Shown: positions 17,319-28,057, counted from the stretch's first letter. The stretch is 64,000 nucleotides of DNA from Nostoc sp. HK-01 (GCA_003990705.1 AP018318.1:5443001-5507000); one strand, 5' to 3'. The notes: generated by a model not told the origin, from the letters alone. Numbers and translations are program-made.

Positions 17319-19130
17319 TTAATTTTGATCTAAACGCAACACAGCCATAAAAGCTTCTTGCGGTACATCAACTGTACCTACAGCCTTCATTCGCTTTTTA
17401 CCTTTGGCTTGCTTTTGCAAAAGTTTCTTCTTCCGGCTGATGTCACCGCCATAACACTTGGCGAGTACATCTTTGCGTAAAGCGGGGATATGTTCACTGG
17501 CGATAACTTTGCTACCAATTGATGCTTGAATTGGTACTTTAAATTGATGGCGGGGAATCAATTCTTTGAGTTTCTCAGCCATTGATCGCCCGACGTTATA
17601 AGCTTTATCGCGGTGGACAATCATCGCTAAGGAATCAACTGGGTCGCCGTTGATCATGATATCCAGCTTCACCAGTGGATTTTCGCGGTAGCCGATGAGA
17701 TGATATTCCATACTGGCATAACCGCGCGATCGCGATTTCATTTGGTCAAAAAAGTCGGTGACAACTTCTGCTAAGGGTAACTCATAGGTTAGGGTTGTCC
17801 GCCCTTGGGTAAGATATTTCATATCCTTGAAGATACCCCGCCGATTTTGTGACAACTCCATCAAAGTCCCCACGTATGTTTCCGGCGTAATCATCTCTAC
17901 CTTGACATAAGGTTCTTCGATTTTTTCGCGAGCGTTTGGTTCAGGCAAATGGCTAGGGTTATCAATATATAACTCTTCACCCTTGAGCGTAGTTACACGG
18001 TAAACCACAGATGGGGCAGTAATAATTAGATCCAAGTCATATTCGCGTTCTAACCGTTCTTGGACAATTTCCATGTGTAGCAAACCCAAGAACCCACACC
18101 GAAAGCCAAAACCCATCGCGCTGGAAGTTTCTGGTTCGTAGTGCAGCGCTGCATCATTCAGCCTGAGTTTTTCTAAAGCTTCTCGCAAGTCTTCAAATTG
18201 GTCAGCATCAATGGGGAACATCCCGCAAAAGACCATTGGGTTAGCTTCGGTGTAACCAGGTAAAGGTTCTTCCGCTTTGGCATTAGATAAAGTAATCGTA
18301 TCCCCTACCCGCGCATCAGCTACCGCTTTAATAGCTGCGGCGAAATATCCTACTTCGCCAGCGTGAAGTTCATCAACTTGCTTCTGAGTGGGAGACAGGA
18401 CACCCAACTCGTCGATTTCGTATTCTTTGCCAGATGCCATTAAATAGACGCGATCGCCTTTTTTTACCCGACCATCCATCACCCGGAAGTAGACAATTAC
18501 ACCCCGATAAGAATCATAATAGCTATCAAAAATTAACGCTCGTAAGCGCTGATCTACGGTATTGGGTGCTGGTGGAACGCGTTCAACAATTGTCTCTAAA
18601 ATTTCGTTAATTCCTATGCCCTCTTTGGCTGAGGCTAAAATTGCCCCGCTGCAATCGAGACCGATAATTTCTTCAATTTCACCAATCACCCGGTCTGGTT
18701 CTGCACCAGGAAGGTCAATTTTATTCAAAACTGGAATAATTTCCAGGTTATGTTCTAACGCCAAATAGACATTTGCCAAAGTTTGCGCTTCCACACCTTG
18801 AGATGCGTCTACAACCAACAATGCCCCTTCACAAGCAGCTAAACTGCGAGACACTTCATAAGAAAAGTCTACGTGTCCGGGAGTATCAATTAAATTTAAT
18901 ACATACTGCTGACCATCTTTAGCAGTGTAATTCATTCGGGCAGCTTGCAGCTTAATTGTAATGCCGCGCTCCCGTTCTAAATCCATATTGTCGAGAAACT
19001 GCTCCTTCATCTGCCGCACGTCAACAGTGCCAGTAGCTTGCAGTAAGCGATCGGCGAGGGTTGATTTCCCGTGATCAATGTGAGCAATAATACAGAAATT
19101 GCGAATGCGAACTGCGGGAACGTCAGTCAT
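17319..19130 (-). CDS. lepA: Elongation factor 4 (LepA), ribosome back-translocase GTPase
   Basis: A 603-residue translational GTPase. The G motifs are AHIDHGKST (P-loop), DTPGH (G3) and NKIDLPGA (G4). EF-Tu domain II, the EF-G-like domain and the LepA-specific C-terminal domain ([20 protein letters not shown]...QAKGKKRM) follow in order, and the length matches the family. LepA acts on ribosomes during stress and helps 30S assembly. The ATG is clear. Confidence 0.98.
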   Translation of the reverse strand: MTDVPAVRIRNFCIIAHIDHGKSTLADRLLQATGTVDVRQMKEQFLDNMDLERERGITIKLQAARMNYTAKDGQQYVLNLIDTPGHVDFSYEVSRSLAACEGALLVVDASQGVEAQTLANVYLALEHNLEIIPVLNKIDLPGAEPDRVIGEIEEIIGLDCSGAILASAKEGIGINEILETIVERVPPAPNTVDQRLRALIFDSYYDSYRGVIVYFRVMDGRVKKGDRVYLMASGKEYEIDELGVLSPTQKQVDELHAGEVGYFAAAIKAVADARVGDTITLSNAKAEEPLPGYTEANPMVFCGMFPIDADQFEDLREALEKLRLNDAALHYEPETSSAMGFGFRCGFLGLLHMEIVQERLEREYDLDLIITAPSVVYRVTTLKGEELYIDNPSHLPEPNAREKIEEPYVKVEMITPETYVGTLMELSQNRRGIFKDMKYLTQGRTTLTYELPLAEVVTDFFDQMKSRSRGYASMEYHLIGYRENPLVKLDIMINGDPVDSLAMIVHRDKAYNVGRSMAEKLKELIPRHQFKVPIQASIGSKVIASEHIPALRKDVLAKCYGGDISRKKKLLQKQAKGKKRMKAVGTVDVPQEAFMAVLRLDQN

Positions 19131-19398
19131 ATACTATCTTTGCTGAAGCAGCAACCAAGGTTATAAAGAGCGATTTACTTCATGTATTTTAATGCTTTCT
19201 TAGCCAAGACGCTGCTATGAAGTATGAAGTAAAGGTAGAGGGTAGGGACAATAACAAATGACCAATGACTATTGACTAATAATTAAGTCTATTTTTCCTT
19301 GCAGGTATTGATCTATCAGCAGCGTACAATAAATATATATAAGTACATAGTGTAGAAAGCGTGGGCAGTTACACCTCGTAAATGCTCGGAGCTACTGA

Positions 19399-19529
19399 TT
19401 TACTGACAAAACTTCTAGAGCCTTGAAAGAGTGAGTTCTATGAAAATTGCCACTTAAAAATCTCAAGCTGTTACTTTTGGTAAGAGTTCGGGGAACTATG
19501 TAACTATACCTTGAAGATTTGTCAGTAAA
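19399..19529. other. Region bounded by a perfect 12-bp inverted repeat, upstream of the RHH gene
   Basis: The sequences tttactgacaaa (19399-19410) and tttgtcagtaaa (19518-19529) are exact inverted copies 107 bases apart. They could close a structured 5' leader or small RNA, or be operator halves. They lie in the 468-base gap between lepA and the ribbon-helix-helix gene, which otherwise holds low-complexity A/T-rich sequence of the type AATGACCAATGACTATTGAC. Confidence 0.4.
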
Positions 19530-19598
19530 CTAACCCGAAACTTGAGTAGAACTACTTTACAAAGCTTTAGACAAAACACATTCAGAGTATATAAACCG

Positions 19599-19835
19599 AT
19601 GAATATGAAAGAGAGAGCTACCGAAGGGGAGCAAAAACAAGGCGATAAGGTAGAAATTGCTGTCCGCCTAGATTCTGAATTACTAGAGCAAATTCAGCAT
19701 CTCACCAACGACCCTAGCAAAGTCATTGAAGTAGCAATTCGCCAATGGTTACGGGGTGAGATTCCTAGAGATGATGAACTAACCCGCACTCCTTACCGTA
19801 CCCCTGTGCCGCCTAGAGGTGAATGGAATGATTGA
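19599..19835 (+). CDS. Ribbon-helix-helix (CopG/antitoxin-like) protein
   Basis: A 78-residue protein if read from the ATG at 19599; another ATG follows at 19605, and a TTG at 19542 would add 19 residues of doubtful coding quality. The core VEIAVRLDSELLEQIQHL...PSKVIEVAIRQWLRG has the strand-helix-helix pattern of MetJ/Arc/CopG repressors and CcdA-like antitoxins. The C-terminal tail (TRTPYRTPVPPRGEWND) is short and proline-rich, like the toxin-binding tails of antitoxins, but no toxin gene is adjacent. It probably binds DNA as a dimer and may regulate itself or the following kinase. Confidence 0.65.
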   Translation: MNMKERATEGEQKQGDKVEIAVRLDSELLEQIQHLTNDPSKVIEVAIRQWLRGEIPRDDELTRTPYRTPVPPRGEWND

Positions 19836-19993
19836 CAGCCACAAAAAAGCTTTTTATAGACAAGAACACAACTATCAAATTTGTCAATCATCGTGTTCAT
19901 CACAGCCAAAACACCCAATGTAAGTATGTAAAAGCTTTTAGTAGCTTGAGCAAAACTGTATTGAGTTGCCACTTGTCTACCCAACTCGATTAA

Positions 19994-21751
19994 ATGACTA
20001 TTACTGCCAACTCCCAATTGCCAAACTTATTTTCTCAAAATCTGGAAGACATAGCTCATCAAACGGATGGCTCGTTACCAACTCTCGGTGCTGAGTTGGT
20101 CTATATGCAAGATGGGTCAGGCCGCTACCTGTCATTTTATTGGCAGCACAGCGAAGTTCTGGGATTAAACCCTGAGCAAATAGTGAATGGTAGCCATGAT
20201 GAGGAAATTTTTACTCCTGTGGATAAGGTAGCTTATCTAGAACGATTGCACCGAATTTTAGAAAGTTTGGTGCCAGAAAAGTTGCAATGTTGGTTTCGCT
20301 ACCACCAAGAGTTGTGCGAGTTGGAATTAGTAATTTGTCCGATCATGCCGCCACTAGGAACTGCCGCCACTACAGTTGTAGTGATGGGACGGTTATTACA
20401 GGCAACAGTTAATCAAAAAGAACTCAGTAAAACACCAAAAGCGCCTACACCAATCGAGTTGGCTTTACGTTCGCAGCAACATCAAAAACTAGTAAATAAA
20501 ATTACTAGAAATATTCGCCGAACTTTGGATTTAGACATTATATGGCAGCAAACAGTAGACAATTTGGGTAAAGCCCTAAAGCTAGAACGTTGCATTATCT
20601 GTCCCTATCAGCCCTCTAGCTCAAAAGTGCGAGTTATAGCAGAGTATCATCAGCCAGAACGGAGTTCGATGCTTGGCTTAGAAATAGATGTAGCTTCTGA
20701 GCCAGCATTTGCTCAAGCGTTAGCCACTTTAGAACCAGTGGTGATGGAGATAGCGAAATATGCACTGTGTCCAGAGCAGAAAGTTTTAGTAGTAGCAACA
20801 TGTTATCAAGACCAAGCAAATGGCTTGATTGCCTTAAATGTACGGGATGAATGCTATCCGCTGACAACTGCCGAACTTGAACTAGCCAAAGAAGTAGCCG
20901 ATCAATTAGGAACTGCGATCGCTCATGCTACTTTATATAAAGAATTAGAAGCCGCCCGCCAAAAAGCTGAAGAAGCCTCACGCCTCAAAAGTGAATTTTT
21001 AGCCAACGTCTCCCATGAAATTCGCACTCCCCTCAACGGGATGATTGGCTTTTTGAAGTTAATCCTAGAGGGTATGGCAGATGACCCAGAAGAACAACAT
21101 CAGTTTCTCTTAGAAGCACATCAATCATCAATCCACCTGCTCAACATCATCAACGATATTTTGGACATTGCCAAAATCGAAGCAGGCAAAATGGAATTAG
21201 ATTGCGCTCCCGTCCAGTTAGATGAGCTATTTTGTGGTGTAGAAAGTTTCATGCGTCCCCAAGCAGAGATGAAAAACCTCAGTTTTCGGATGCAAATTCC
21301 CACCACCTGCGATGAAATCGTTGTCCAAGGCAATTATCAACGGCTGCTCCAAGTGATGCTGAACTTGGTAAATAATGCAATTAAATTTACCCATGAAGGC
21401 GGTATTACCATCACCGCCGATATAGTACAGAAAAAGGTGAAATTTCAAGAACAGCAATTTCCTGGTCTAGTGAGAGTGAGGGTAGCCGATACCGGAATTG
21501 GTGTTTCATTAGACAAACAAGATAAATTATTTCAATTATTTTCTCAAGTAGATGGTTCCCGCACTCGTCAGTATGGCGGTACAGGATTGGGACTGGCAAT
21601 CTCCCAAAAGCTGATTGAAGCAATGGGTGGTGAAGTGCATTTCTACAGTCTGGGTGAAGGACTTGGCTCAACCGTTACCTTTACAGTGCCTTTGTATCAA
21701 CGACCAGTAATTGTTTCATCAACAGACAATAATTTAGATTGCGCTTGTTAA
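19994..21751 (+). CDS. PAS-GAF sensor histidine kinase
   Basis: A 585-residue soluble kinase. Order: PAS-like N-terminal domain (about 25-135), GAF domain (about 180-315), HisKA dimerisation domain with phosphoacceptor His341 in [12 protein letters not shown], and a HATPase_c domain with the N box (NLVNNAIKF), G1 (VADTGIG) and G2 (GGTGLGLAI). No membrane segment or receiver domain. The signal sensed is unknown, and no partner regulator is adjacent. The GAF domain lacks an obvious bilin-binding Cys-His pair. Confidence 0.92.
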   Translation: MTITANSQLPNLFSQNLEDIAHQTDGSLPTLGAELVYMQDGSGRYLSFYWQHSEVLGLNPEQIVNGSHDEEIFTPVDKVAYLERLHRILESLVPEKLQCWFRYHQELCELELVICPIMPPLGTAATTVVVMGRLLQATVNQKELSKTPKAPTPIELALRSQQHQKLVNKITRNIRRTLDLDIIWQQTVDNLGKALKLERCIICPYQPSSSKVRVIAEYHQPERSSMLGLEIDVASEPAFAQALATLEPVVMEIAKYALCPEQKVLVVATCYQDQANGLIALNVRDECYPLTTAELELAKEVADQLGTAIAHATLYKELEAARQKAEEASRLKSEFLANVSHEIRTPLNGMIGFLKLILEGMADDPEEQHQFLLEAHQSSIHLLNIINDILDIAKIEAGKMELDCAPVQLDELFCGVESFMRPQAEMKNLSFRMQIPTTCDEIVVQGNYQRLLQVMLNLVNNAIKFTHEGGITITADIVQKKVKFQEQQFPGLVRVRVADTGIGVSLDKQDKLFQLFSQVDGSRTRQYGGTGLGLAISQKLIEAMGGEVHFYSLGEGLGSTVTFTVPLYQRPVIVSSTDNNLDCAC

Positions 21752-22160
21752 TTAGGCATGAAGCAGAAAGCTGGGATGTTGAGATTGGATGTTAGGGTAT
21801 AAAACCAACGCAATCACCATCCTTTATTCCACCCCTACGCCCTTTTTTGATGACTGTATATGAAAACACTATATCTATGGGTGGGGAGTAAGGTAAAGTT
21901 ATGATGGATTTCATCTCTGTTCATGAGTAAGTTCACGAATCCTATCAGACGGCTTGATGCTAACTTTTGTTGAGTCGTTAGTTGTTGTTTTGTCTAAAAT
22001 CAGAAAGGTAAAAGCACGACAGGCAATCTAGCGACAATTAGATCTAGGATTGATTAACAAAGCTAAAAAACAAAGTTATGGGTGTTGAGTCGGTAGTAGT
22101 GCCAAAAATCTACGCAAAACTCATACCTATAACCATCACTAAATTCACAGGTCTAAAACA
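21752..22160. other. Gap before nfu; no gene seen
   Basis: This 409-base stretch separates the sensor kinase from the Nfu gene. I see no tRNA, no convincing open frame and no clear terminator. A weak inverted repeat (caatctag / ctaggattg) near 22024-22052 is the only structure noted. Confidence 0.4.
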
Positions 22161-22391
22161 ATGGAACTGACACTTGACAACGTAGAAACCGTTTTAGATG
22201 AGATGCGCCCTTATTTGATATCTGATGGCGGTAATGTAGAAGTTGTGGAACTTGATGGCCCTGTAGTCAGATTACGGCTACAAGGTGCTTGTGGTTCTTG
22301 TCCTAGCTCCACAATGACCCTCAGAATGGGTATTGAACGCCGCCTGCGAGAAATGATTCCTGAAATCGCGGAAGTTGAACAAGTCATCTAG
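22161..22391 (+). CDS. NifU-like C-terminal domain protein (Nfu), Fe-S cluster scaffold/carrier
   Basis: A 76-residue protein made only of the Nfu domain. The [10 protein letters not shown] segment holds the CxxC that binds an Fe-S cluster between two monomers. In cyanobacteria and plastids, this short Nfu is the scaffold or carrier that helps deliver [4Fe-4S] clusters, for example to photosystem I. The start is well defined and length is typical. Confidence 0.93.
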   Translation: MELTLDNVETVLDEMRPYLISDGGNVEVVELDGPVVRLRLQGACGSCPSSTMTLRMGIERRLREMIPEIAEVEQVI

Positions 22392-22401
22392 GGACTAATA
22401 A

Positions 22402-22476
22402 AAAAAGGCTGAAGTATGAAGTCTCAAGTATGAAATTTCATACTTCATGCTGCATGTTTCATACTTCATACTTTCT
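22402..22476. repeat. Heptamer-rich inverted repeat after nfu
   Basis: The region carries several gaagtat/atacttc heptamers in both orientations (gctgaagtatgaagt ... atttcatacttcat), so the transcript can fold into a hairpin. It may end nfu transcription. The same heptamers occur at 5592, 7237 and 37236. Confidence 0.55.
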
Positions 22477-22500
22477 TTTTCCCTAATCACTACCTAATAT

Positions 22501-24735
22501 ATGCCTCATCCACTTTATGTTGCCTTTATTTGGCATCAACATCAGCCGCTGTACAAATCCCCTGACAGCGGCGTTTCACTTTCATCTACTCAGCAGTACA
22601 AGCTACCTTGGGTACGCTTGCATGGCACCAAAGATTATTTAGATTTAATATTAATTCTCGAACAGTATCCCCAGTTACACCAAACGGTGAATCTGGTACC
22701 TTCTCTGATATTGCAATTAGAAGATTACATTGCTGGTACAGCTTTTGACCCTTATTTAACAGCCAGTTTAACTCCTGCGGAACAACTCACCCAGTATCAG
22801 CAAGAATTTATTGTCCAACATTTTTTTGATGCCAATCACCACACGCTGATTGATCCGCATCCGCGCTATGCCGAATTGTATCAACAAAGACAAGAAAAAG
22901 GGCCAGCTTGGTGTTTGGCAAATTGGGGACTGGCAGATTACGGTGATTTGCTGGCTTGGCACAACTTAGCTTGGATAGATCCGCTATTTTGGGATGATCC
23001 AGAAATTGCTGGATGGTTAAAACAGGGGCGGAACTTTAGTTTAAGCGATCGCCAGCAAATTTATGCCAAACAACGCCAAATCTTAAGCCGCATTATTCCT
23101 CAACACCGGAAAATGCAACAAACGGGGCAATTAGAGGTAACTACCACGCCCTACACTCACCCCATTATGCCCTTGCTGGCTGATACTAATGCTGGTCGGG
23201 TGGCAGTGCCAAATATGACTTTGCCAGAGCATCGTTTTCAATGGGCAGAAGATATTCCCCGCCACTTACGCAAAGCTTGGGATTTATATACAGACCGTTT
23301 TGGTCAAGAACCACGAGGTTTATGGCCTTCAGAACAATCCGTTAGTCCAGAAGTTTTACCGTATATTATTAAGCAAGGGTTTAAGTGGATTTGCTCGGAT
23401 GAGGCCGTTTTAGGATGGACACTCAAACACTTCTTCCATCGGGATGGCGCAGGTAACGTCCAGCAACCAGAAATACTGTATAGACCTTATCGGTTAAAAA
23501 CCCCAGCAGGTGATTTGGCCATTGTCTTCCGTGACCATAGATTGTCAGATTTAATTGGCTTTACTTATGGGTCAATGCAGCCAAAACAAGCCGCCGCTAA
23601 CTTAGTGGGACATTTGCAAGCGATCGCCAAAAAGCAACGCGAAAACCCCAGCGAACAACCTTGGTTAGTTACCATTGCCTTGGATGGCGAGAATTGTTGG
23701 GAATTTTATCCCCAAGACGGCAAACTCTTCCTCGAAGCTTTATATCAAAACCTCAGCAACGACCCACAGTTGCAACTTGTGACAGTCTCTGAATTTATCG
23801 AACAATTTCCGCCCACAGCTACTATCCCCCAAGAACAATTACACAGCGGTTCTTGGGTAGATGGTAGCTTCACCACCTGGATTGGCGACCCGGCGAAAAA
23901 CAAAGCTTGGGACTACTTGACCCATGCCAGAGCTGTGCTGGCCAGCCATCCAGAAGCCACAGAAGAAAGCAACCCAGCCGCCTGGGAGGCTTTATATGCT
24001 GCCGAGGGTTCAGATTGGTTTTGGTGGTTTGGTGAAGGACATTCTTCCAATCAAGATGCCATCTTTGATCAATTATTTCGGGAACATTTATGTGGCATTT
24101 ACAAAGCCTTAAATGAACCAATACCAGCCTATCTTTCACAGCCTGTAGAGGTGCATGAAGTTAAAGCCAACCATATTCCCGAAAGCTTCATTCACCCCGT
24201 AATTGATGGCAGAGGTGATGAACAAGATTGGGACAAAGCTGGACGAATAGAAATTGGTGGTGCTAGAGGTACAATGCACAACAGCAGCATTGTCCAACGA
24301 CTTTGGTATGGGGTAGATCACCTGAATTTTTATTTAAGGTTGGACTTCAAAAGTGGCGTGGCACCAGGAAATGAGTTACCACCAGAGCTAAATCTGCTGT
24401 GGTTCTATCCTGAGAAAACAATGCACAATAGCCCAATTCCCTTAGCAGATTTGCCACAGCAAGCACCAGTGAATTATTTGTATCATCACCATCTAGAAAT
24501 TAACTTGCTGACACAATCGGTGCAGTTCCGAGAAGCCGCAGAGAATCATCAATGGCAACCCCGCTGTAGTCGCGCCCAAGTAGCTTTAGATACCTGTTTA
24601 GAGTTATCAGTGCCTTGGGCAGATTTGCAAGTGCCACCAGATTATCCCTTGCGCTTGATTTTAGTGCAGTCTGATAATGGGCGTTTCTGCGATTATTTGC
24701 CAGAAAATGCGTTGATTCCGATTGAAGTTCCATAA
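22501..24735 (+). CDS. Glycoside hydrolase family 57 protein
   Basis: A 744-residue protein. The N-terminal FIWHQHQPLYKS is GH57 conserved region 1 (HQP); GLWPSEQSVSPEV carries the probable catalytic Glu, FRDHRLSDLIGF the probable acid/base Asp, and ALDGENCWEFY is another conserved motif. GH57 enzymes are alpha-amylases, amylopullulanases or branching enzymes acting on alpha-glucans such as glycogen. The C-terminal 180 residues have a beta-rich pattern like the extra domain seen in larger GH57 proteins. No signal peptide, so it acts in the cytoplasm, probably on glycogen. Confidence 0.92.
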   Translation: MPHPLYVAFIWHQHQPLYKSPDSGVSLSSTQQYKLPWVRLHGTKDYLDLILILEQYPQLHQTVNLVPSLILQLEDYIAGTAFDPYLTASLTPAEQLTQYQQEFIVQHFFDANHHTLIDPHPRYAELYQQRQEKGPAWCLANWGLADYGDLLAWHNLAWIDPLFWDDPEIAGWLKQGRNFSLSDRQQIYAKQRQILSRIIPQHRKMQQTGQLEVTTTPYTHPIMPLLADTNAGRVAVPNMTLPEHRFQWAEDIPRHLRKAWDLYTDRFGQEPRGLWPSEQSVSPEVLPYIIKQGFKWICSDEAVLGWTLKHFFHRDGAGNVQQPEILYRPYRLKTPAGDLAIVFRDHRLSDLIGFTYGSMQPKQAAANLVGHLQAIAKKQRENPSEQPWLVTIALDGENCWEFYPQDGKLFLEALYQNLSNDPQLQLVTVSEFIEQFPPTATIPQEQLHSGSWVDGSFTTWIGDPAKNKAWDYLTHARAVLASHPEATEESNPAAWEALYAAEGSDWFWWFGEGHSSNQDAIFDQLFREHLCGIYKALNEPIPAYLSQPVEVHEVKANHIPESFIHPVIDGRGDEQDWDKAGRIEIGGARGTMHNSSIVQRLWYGVDHLNFYLRLDFKSGVAPGNELPPELNLLWFYPEKTMHNSPIPLADLPQQAPVNYLYHHHLEINLLTQSVQFREAAENHQWQPRCSRAQVALDTCLELSVPWADLQVPPDYPLRLILVQSDNGRFCDYLPENALIPIEVP

Positions 24736-24751
24736 TCAACTATGACTAATT

Positions 24752-24783
24752 AGGCTGAAGTGTGAAACGAATTGCTTCAGCCT
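24752..24783 (+). terminator. Terminator hairpin after the GH57 gene
   Basis: An 8-bp perfect stem (ggctgaag / cttcagcc) starts 18 bases after the stop and is followed by tttat. Confidence 0.6.
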
Positions 24784-24929
24784 TTATCTGCTTATATTCG
24801 TGGTTGGCTAATTACAATAGAAAGATTGAAGCCTCTTAACATATAGCTTTGTAACGCGATGTGCGACTTATTTTTGAAACCCCACTTCCATTGCTCTTGC
24901 CGCAACGGAGAGAAACTTTGATGATTACT

Positions 24930-24952
24930 CCCCTTCCCTTGTAGGTAAGGGG
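24930..24952. repeat. Short C/G-rich palindrome in the 24736-25211 gap
   Basis: The palindrome ccccttccc / ggtaagggg resembles a very common short repeat of Nostoc-type genomes. The rest of the 476-base gap before the kinase gene is A/T-rich and shows no gene. Confidence 0.5.
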
Positions 24953-25211
24953 TTGGAGGTTAGGTTTGACATAAAGTTGTACACGGCGTTTTGTACTGAA
25001 AATTTGTACCTCATTCATCTGCAATCTGCTGTAATATTGCAGTCATCTCAGTAATCCGGATAAATTTGTATAAAAATTATAAAATTTTAATTTTGAATTA
25101 CGGTTGAATTTTACAATAGAGCAAAAATTTGCAAATAAGCAGTAATGATACTGGCAAAAAAATATTTTTATAGTTAAATTGAAGACAACACAGAGTAGCT
25201 GTTTTTGAACC

Positions 25212-26303
25212 ATGAATCGCTTTTCTGGAAATATGACCAATTTTCAAAACGAGTACAGTTCACAAAAGAATCAACTGGCTCAATTGTGTGGTTCCACGCA
25301 GCTATTTCGCGATCGCTACATCATCCTGCGAATTTTAGGTAGAGGTGGTTTTGGCATTACTTTTTTAGCTAGAAATGCCCAATTACCAGGCAACCCTCTG
25401 TGTGTGATTAAACAACTTTGCCCGAAGACAACTAGTACTAAAAGTTGGCAAAAAGCCTGTCAGCGCTTTGAGCAAGAAGCCAAAACTTTAGCGCAACTTG
25501 GTAGCCATTCGCAAATTCCCATGCTTTTAGACTACTTTGAAACAAATGGCGAGTTTTATTTAGTGCAAGAATATGTGCGCGGCTACACTTTAGCACGGGA
25601 AGTTAAGCGGAACGGCACTCAAACTGAAACAGAAGTAAAACAGTTTTTACGAGAAATTTTGCCAATATTACAATACATACATCAAAATCGCGTTATTCAT
25701 CGAGATATTAAACCGCAAAACTTGTTGCGCTGTGAAGATGATCAGCGGTTAGTAATGATAGATTTCGGTGCAGTTAAAGAAAAGTTAGTTGATATTGCGG
25801 AAGACTCTGGTTATAAAACTGCAAGTACTAATTTTGTTGGCACAATGGGGTTTGCACCTCCAGAACAGTTTGCACTGCGGCCAGTTTACGCTAGTGATAT
25901 CTATGCAGTGGGAGTCACTTGTCTTTATTTGTTAACTGGTAAAGGGCCTTTAGATTTTGAACAGGATATCTCCACAGGTGAGATATCATGGCACAAAGAA
26001 GTGAATATTAGCGATCGCTTTGCCAAAATTTTAGGCAAGATGGTAAAATTTTCTTTAGATGATCGCTTCAAAACAGTTGATGAGGTAATTAAAGCTTTAA
26101 ATATAGAGAATAATTTACCCAATTTAAGCAATTGTTTAACAACTCAGCCTCTGCGAGAATTCCCGTCTCAACCACAACAAACACCTCCACAAGCATATAT
26201 ATCACCGACTAACAGAACGGCGATCGCAATTCGAGAATGGAAAGCTAAACTCAACCACAAACAGTTGCATCGTCAGTTAAATTCTTACTTAACTTCGGTT
26301 TAA
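25212..26303 (+). CDS. Hanks-type Ser/Thr protein kinase
   Basis: A 363-residue soluble protein with one kinase domain (about residues 32-300). Motifs: glycine loop GRGGFGITFLA, Lys in CVIKQL, catalytic loop HRDIKPQNLL, IDFGAVKE (DFG), and APPEQ. The kinase is complete and looks active. The last 60 residues are Gln/Pro-rich and then basic, with no known domain. It lacks the membrane segment and repeats of many cyanobacterial Spk proteins. Its substrates are unknown. Confidence 0.93.
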   Translation: MNRFSGNMTNFQNEYSSQKNQLAQLCGSTQLFRDRYIILRILGRGGFGITFLARNAQLPGNPLCVIKQLCPKTTSTKSWQKACQRFEQEAKTLAQLGSHSQIPMLLDYFETNGEFYLVQEYVRGYTLAREVKRNGTQTETEVKQFLREILPILQYIHQNRVIHRDIKPQNLLRCEDDQRLVMIDFGAVKEKLVDIAEDSGYKTASTNFVGTMGFAPPEQFALRPVYASDIYAVGVTCLYLLTGKGPLDFEQDISTGEISWHKEVNISDRFAKILGKMVKFSLDDRFKTVDEVIKALNIENNLPNLSNCLTTQPLREFPSQPQQTPPQAYISPTNRTAIAIREWKAKLNHKQLHRQLNSYLTSV

Positions 26304-26342
26304 AAAGCCATTTTTATCAACATTTCAGTAAATAGCTTAAAG

Positions 26343-26843
26343 TTAATGAGCCATAAAAGATTGACTCAACCAATATCCAATTGTCCCAAATATAATTATG
26401 ATTAATACAGGAACAAACCATATTTCTAAATGGGGGTTTTCTGTAGTTGCTAGATGGAAGATTTGCCATTCAATATAAGCAAATATCCAAACCATTTCAC
26501 TTTTTAACCAATTCAGCATTGAGCAAGCAATTTGATACTGGCGCAAAGCATTTAATTCAGTAATGATCACTGCATAATTAAATGTATGAGGATAACGACT
26601 GATAAATGTTAAAAATCCATAAATTGCTAAAGCTATAATTGGTAACAGCGAGAGAATTTTTTTACTTCCCCAACCATTGACTTTGCCATCAATCTCAAAA
26701 TGGATGGGTATAGTCTCTGGTAATGTCAACCAAGCGTAGATAGCAATACTAAATAATCCCACTAGTCCTGCTAGTGCAATCCAATTTAGTATTTGTGCTG
26801 AAGATGATTGAGGAATTACTAGAACAGGTCTATAACGACTCAT
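26343..26843 (-). CDS. DUF1648 domain membrane protein
   Basis: A 166-residue protein with four membrane segments. The segment LPETIPIHFEIDGKVNGWGSK is the DUF1648 signature (P-x-H-F-x3-G-x-x-x-x-W/G). Relatives include SdpI-type immunity membrane proteins, but many are of unknown role. The gene is convergent with the Ser/Thr kinase gene with only 40 bases between. Confidence 0.8.
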   Translation of the reverse strand: MSRYRPVLVIPQSSSAQILNWIALAGLVGLFSIAIYAWLTLPETIPIHFEIDGKVNGWGSKKILSLLPIIALAIYGFLTFISRYPHTFNYAVIITELNALRQYQIACSMLNWLKSEMVWIFAYIEWQIFHLATTENPHLEIWFVPVLIIIIFGTIGYWLSQSFMAH

Positions 26844-26951
26844 ATTAGTAACTTTTTTAGAGTAATTCGTTTCTAATCTATTTTGACAAAAAAGTAAATG
26901 TCTTGAGAGGACGTAGAAGATATGTTGGGATTGAAGAAGAATTCAGGAGTC

Positions 26952-27051
26952 ATACCGTTTCACTTTAAGTTTGATACAAATAGACCGCAGGGGACAGGGG
27001 GAAAGAATGAAAAACCCATAAATTTGTATCATTTTTTTCGTGAAATGGTAT
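26952..27051. repeat. 100-base palindromic element
   Basis: The arms 26952-26981 and 27022-27051 are inverted copies over 30 bases with a few mismatches near the middle of the arm (outer part: ataccgtttcac / gtgaaatggtat; inner part: tgatacaaat / atttgtatca), separated by a 40-base loop. This fits a MITE-like or hairpin repeat. A 72-codon open frame (26922-27140) runs through it and is probably not a gene. The gap 26844-27211 holds nothing else that I recognise. Confidence 0.65.
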
Positions 27052-27211
27052 CAGAATCAATTAGCCGGGGATTCAGACGCTCTCTACGGGATGCTATCCG
27101 CCACTCGCAGAGAATTTCCAAGCTGAATTCTGCACCCTAAAATCTTAGTTCCCATCTCTGCAAAGTAAGAGTCAAGAGTTAAGCTAGATTAAGTTTAGTT
27201 AAATTTGAGTC

Positions 27212-28048
27212 ATGTCTGACTTCAAAGAAAATATCGCCACGTTCGCCAGACAGTTTGTTCCCTCTTATCGATTCATTCGCACCCATGAATCAACCCTTGA
27301 TAACAGTCATAAACTGCAAACAGAACTAAATCATCACTCAATTAAAGTTTTAAATTGGAATATAGCTAAAAATAACTTTGAGAAAACTTGGTTTAAAGAC
27401 TTTTACCGAATTTTAAGACAGTACCAGCCAGATTTAATCTTTTTCCAAGAAGTGCGGATGGGTGTAGGTGTAGAACAAATTATTGGTTTAACAAATTTTA
27501 GTTGGGCTTACGCGCCTAATTTTATTGATGCTCATCATCAAACTTATTCTGGTATTTTAACAGCAGCTAATGTGAGTCCTGTTAGCAAAAAAGCTATAGT
27601 AACTAAACATTATGAGCCTTTAGTCAATACGCCCAAGGTTTCATTAATTACGGAATATTCTTTATCTAATCACCGAAAAACACTTTTAACTATTAATAGC
27701 CATCTAATTAATTTTGTAGATATTAACAAATTTAAAACTCAATTACAAGAAATAGAATTAGCATTATCTACACATCACGGGGCGATTATCTTTGCTGGGG
27801 ACTTTAATACTTGGAATCGCCAAAGAGCAATACTTTTAGATAAAGCTATCACTAAGTTAGGCTTAAAATCAGTAGAATTTGCCACCCAGGAAAGCAAAAA
27901 GATTAAAAGGTTCCTTTTGTCACCCCCCTTAGATTATATTTTTTACCGAGGCTTAACTGAAAAACCAGCTAGTGCTAAAGTTTTAGACGAAATTAATTCA
28001 TCCGATCACAAGCCATTGCTGGCAGAATTTAGTTATGTCGATATGTGA
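27212..28048 (+). CDS. Endonuclease/exonuclease/phosphatase (EEP) family protein
   Basis: A 278-residue protein with the EEP motifs in order: LNWNIAKN, FFQEVRM (catalytic Glu), TINSHLINF, FAGDFNTWN (Asp/Asn) and SSDHKPLLAEF (general base His). This metal-dependent fold includes nucleases and phosphoinositide or sphingomyelin phosphodiesterases. The next gene, a phospholipase-D-type cardiolipin synthase, starts 10 bases after the stop, so both are in one operon, which suggests a role in lipid metabolism. No signal peptide. Confidence 0.9.
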   Translation: MSDFKENIATFARQFVPSYRFIRTHESTLDNSHKLQTELNHHSIKVLNWNIAKNNFEKTWFKDFYRILRQYQPDLIFFQEVRMGVGVEQIIGLTNFSWAYAPNFIDAHHQTYSGILTAANVSPVSKKAIVTKHYEPLVNTPKVSLITEYSLSNHRKTLLTINSHLINFVDINKFKTQLQEIELALSTHHGAIIFAGDFNTWNRQRAILLDKAITKLGLKSVEFATQESKKIKRFLLSPPLDYIFYRGLTEKPASAKVLDEINSSDHKPLLAEFSYVDM

Positions 28049-28057
28049 AAAATAACG

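Noticed and set aside
19599-20017. A toxin-antitoxin pair with the ribbon-helix-helix gene
   Set aside because: The only frame next to it is antisense and short, and the next real gene is a sensor kinase.
26922-27140. 72-codon open frame as a gene
   Set aside because: Most of it runs through a 100-base palindromic element, and no family or start signal supports it.
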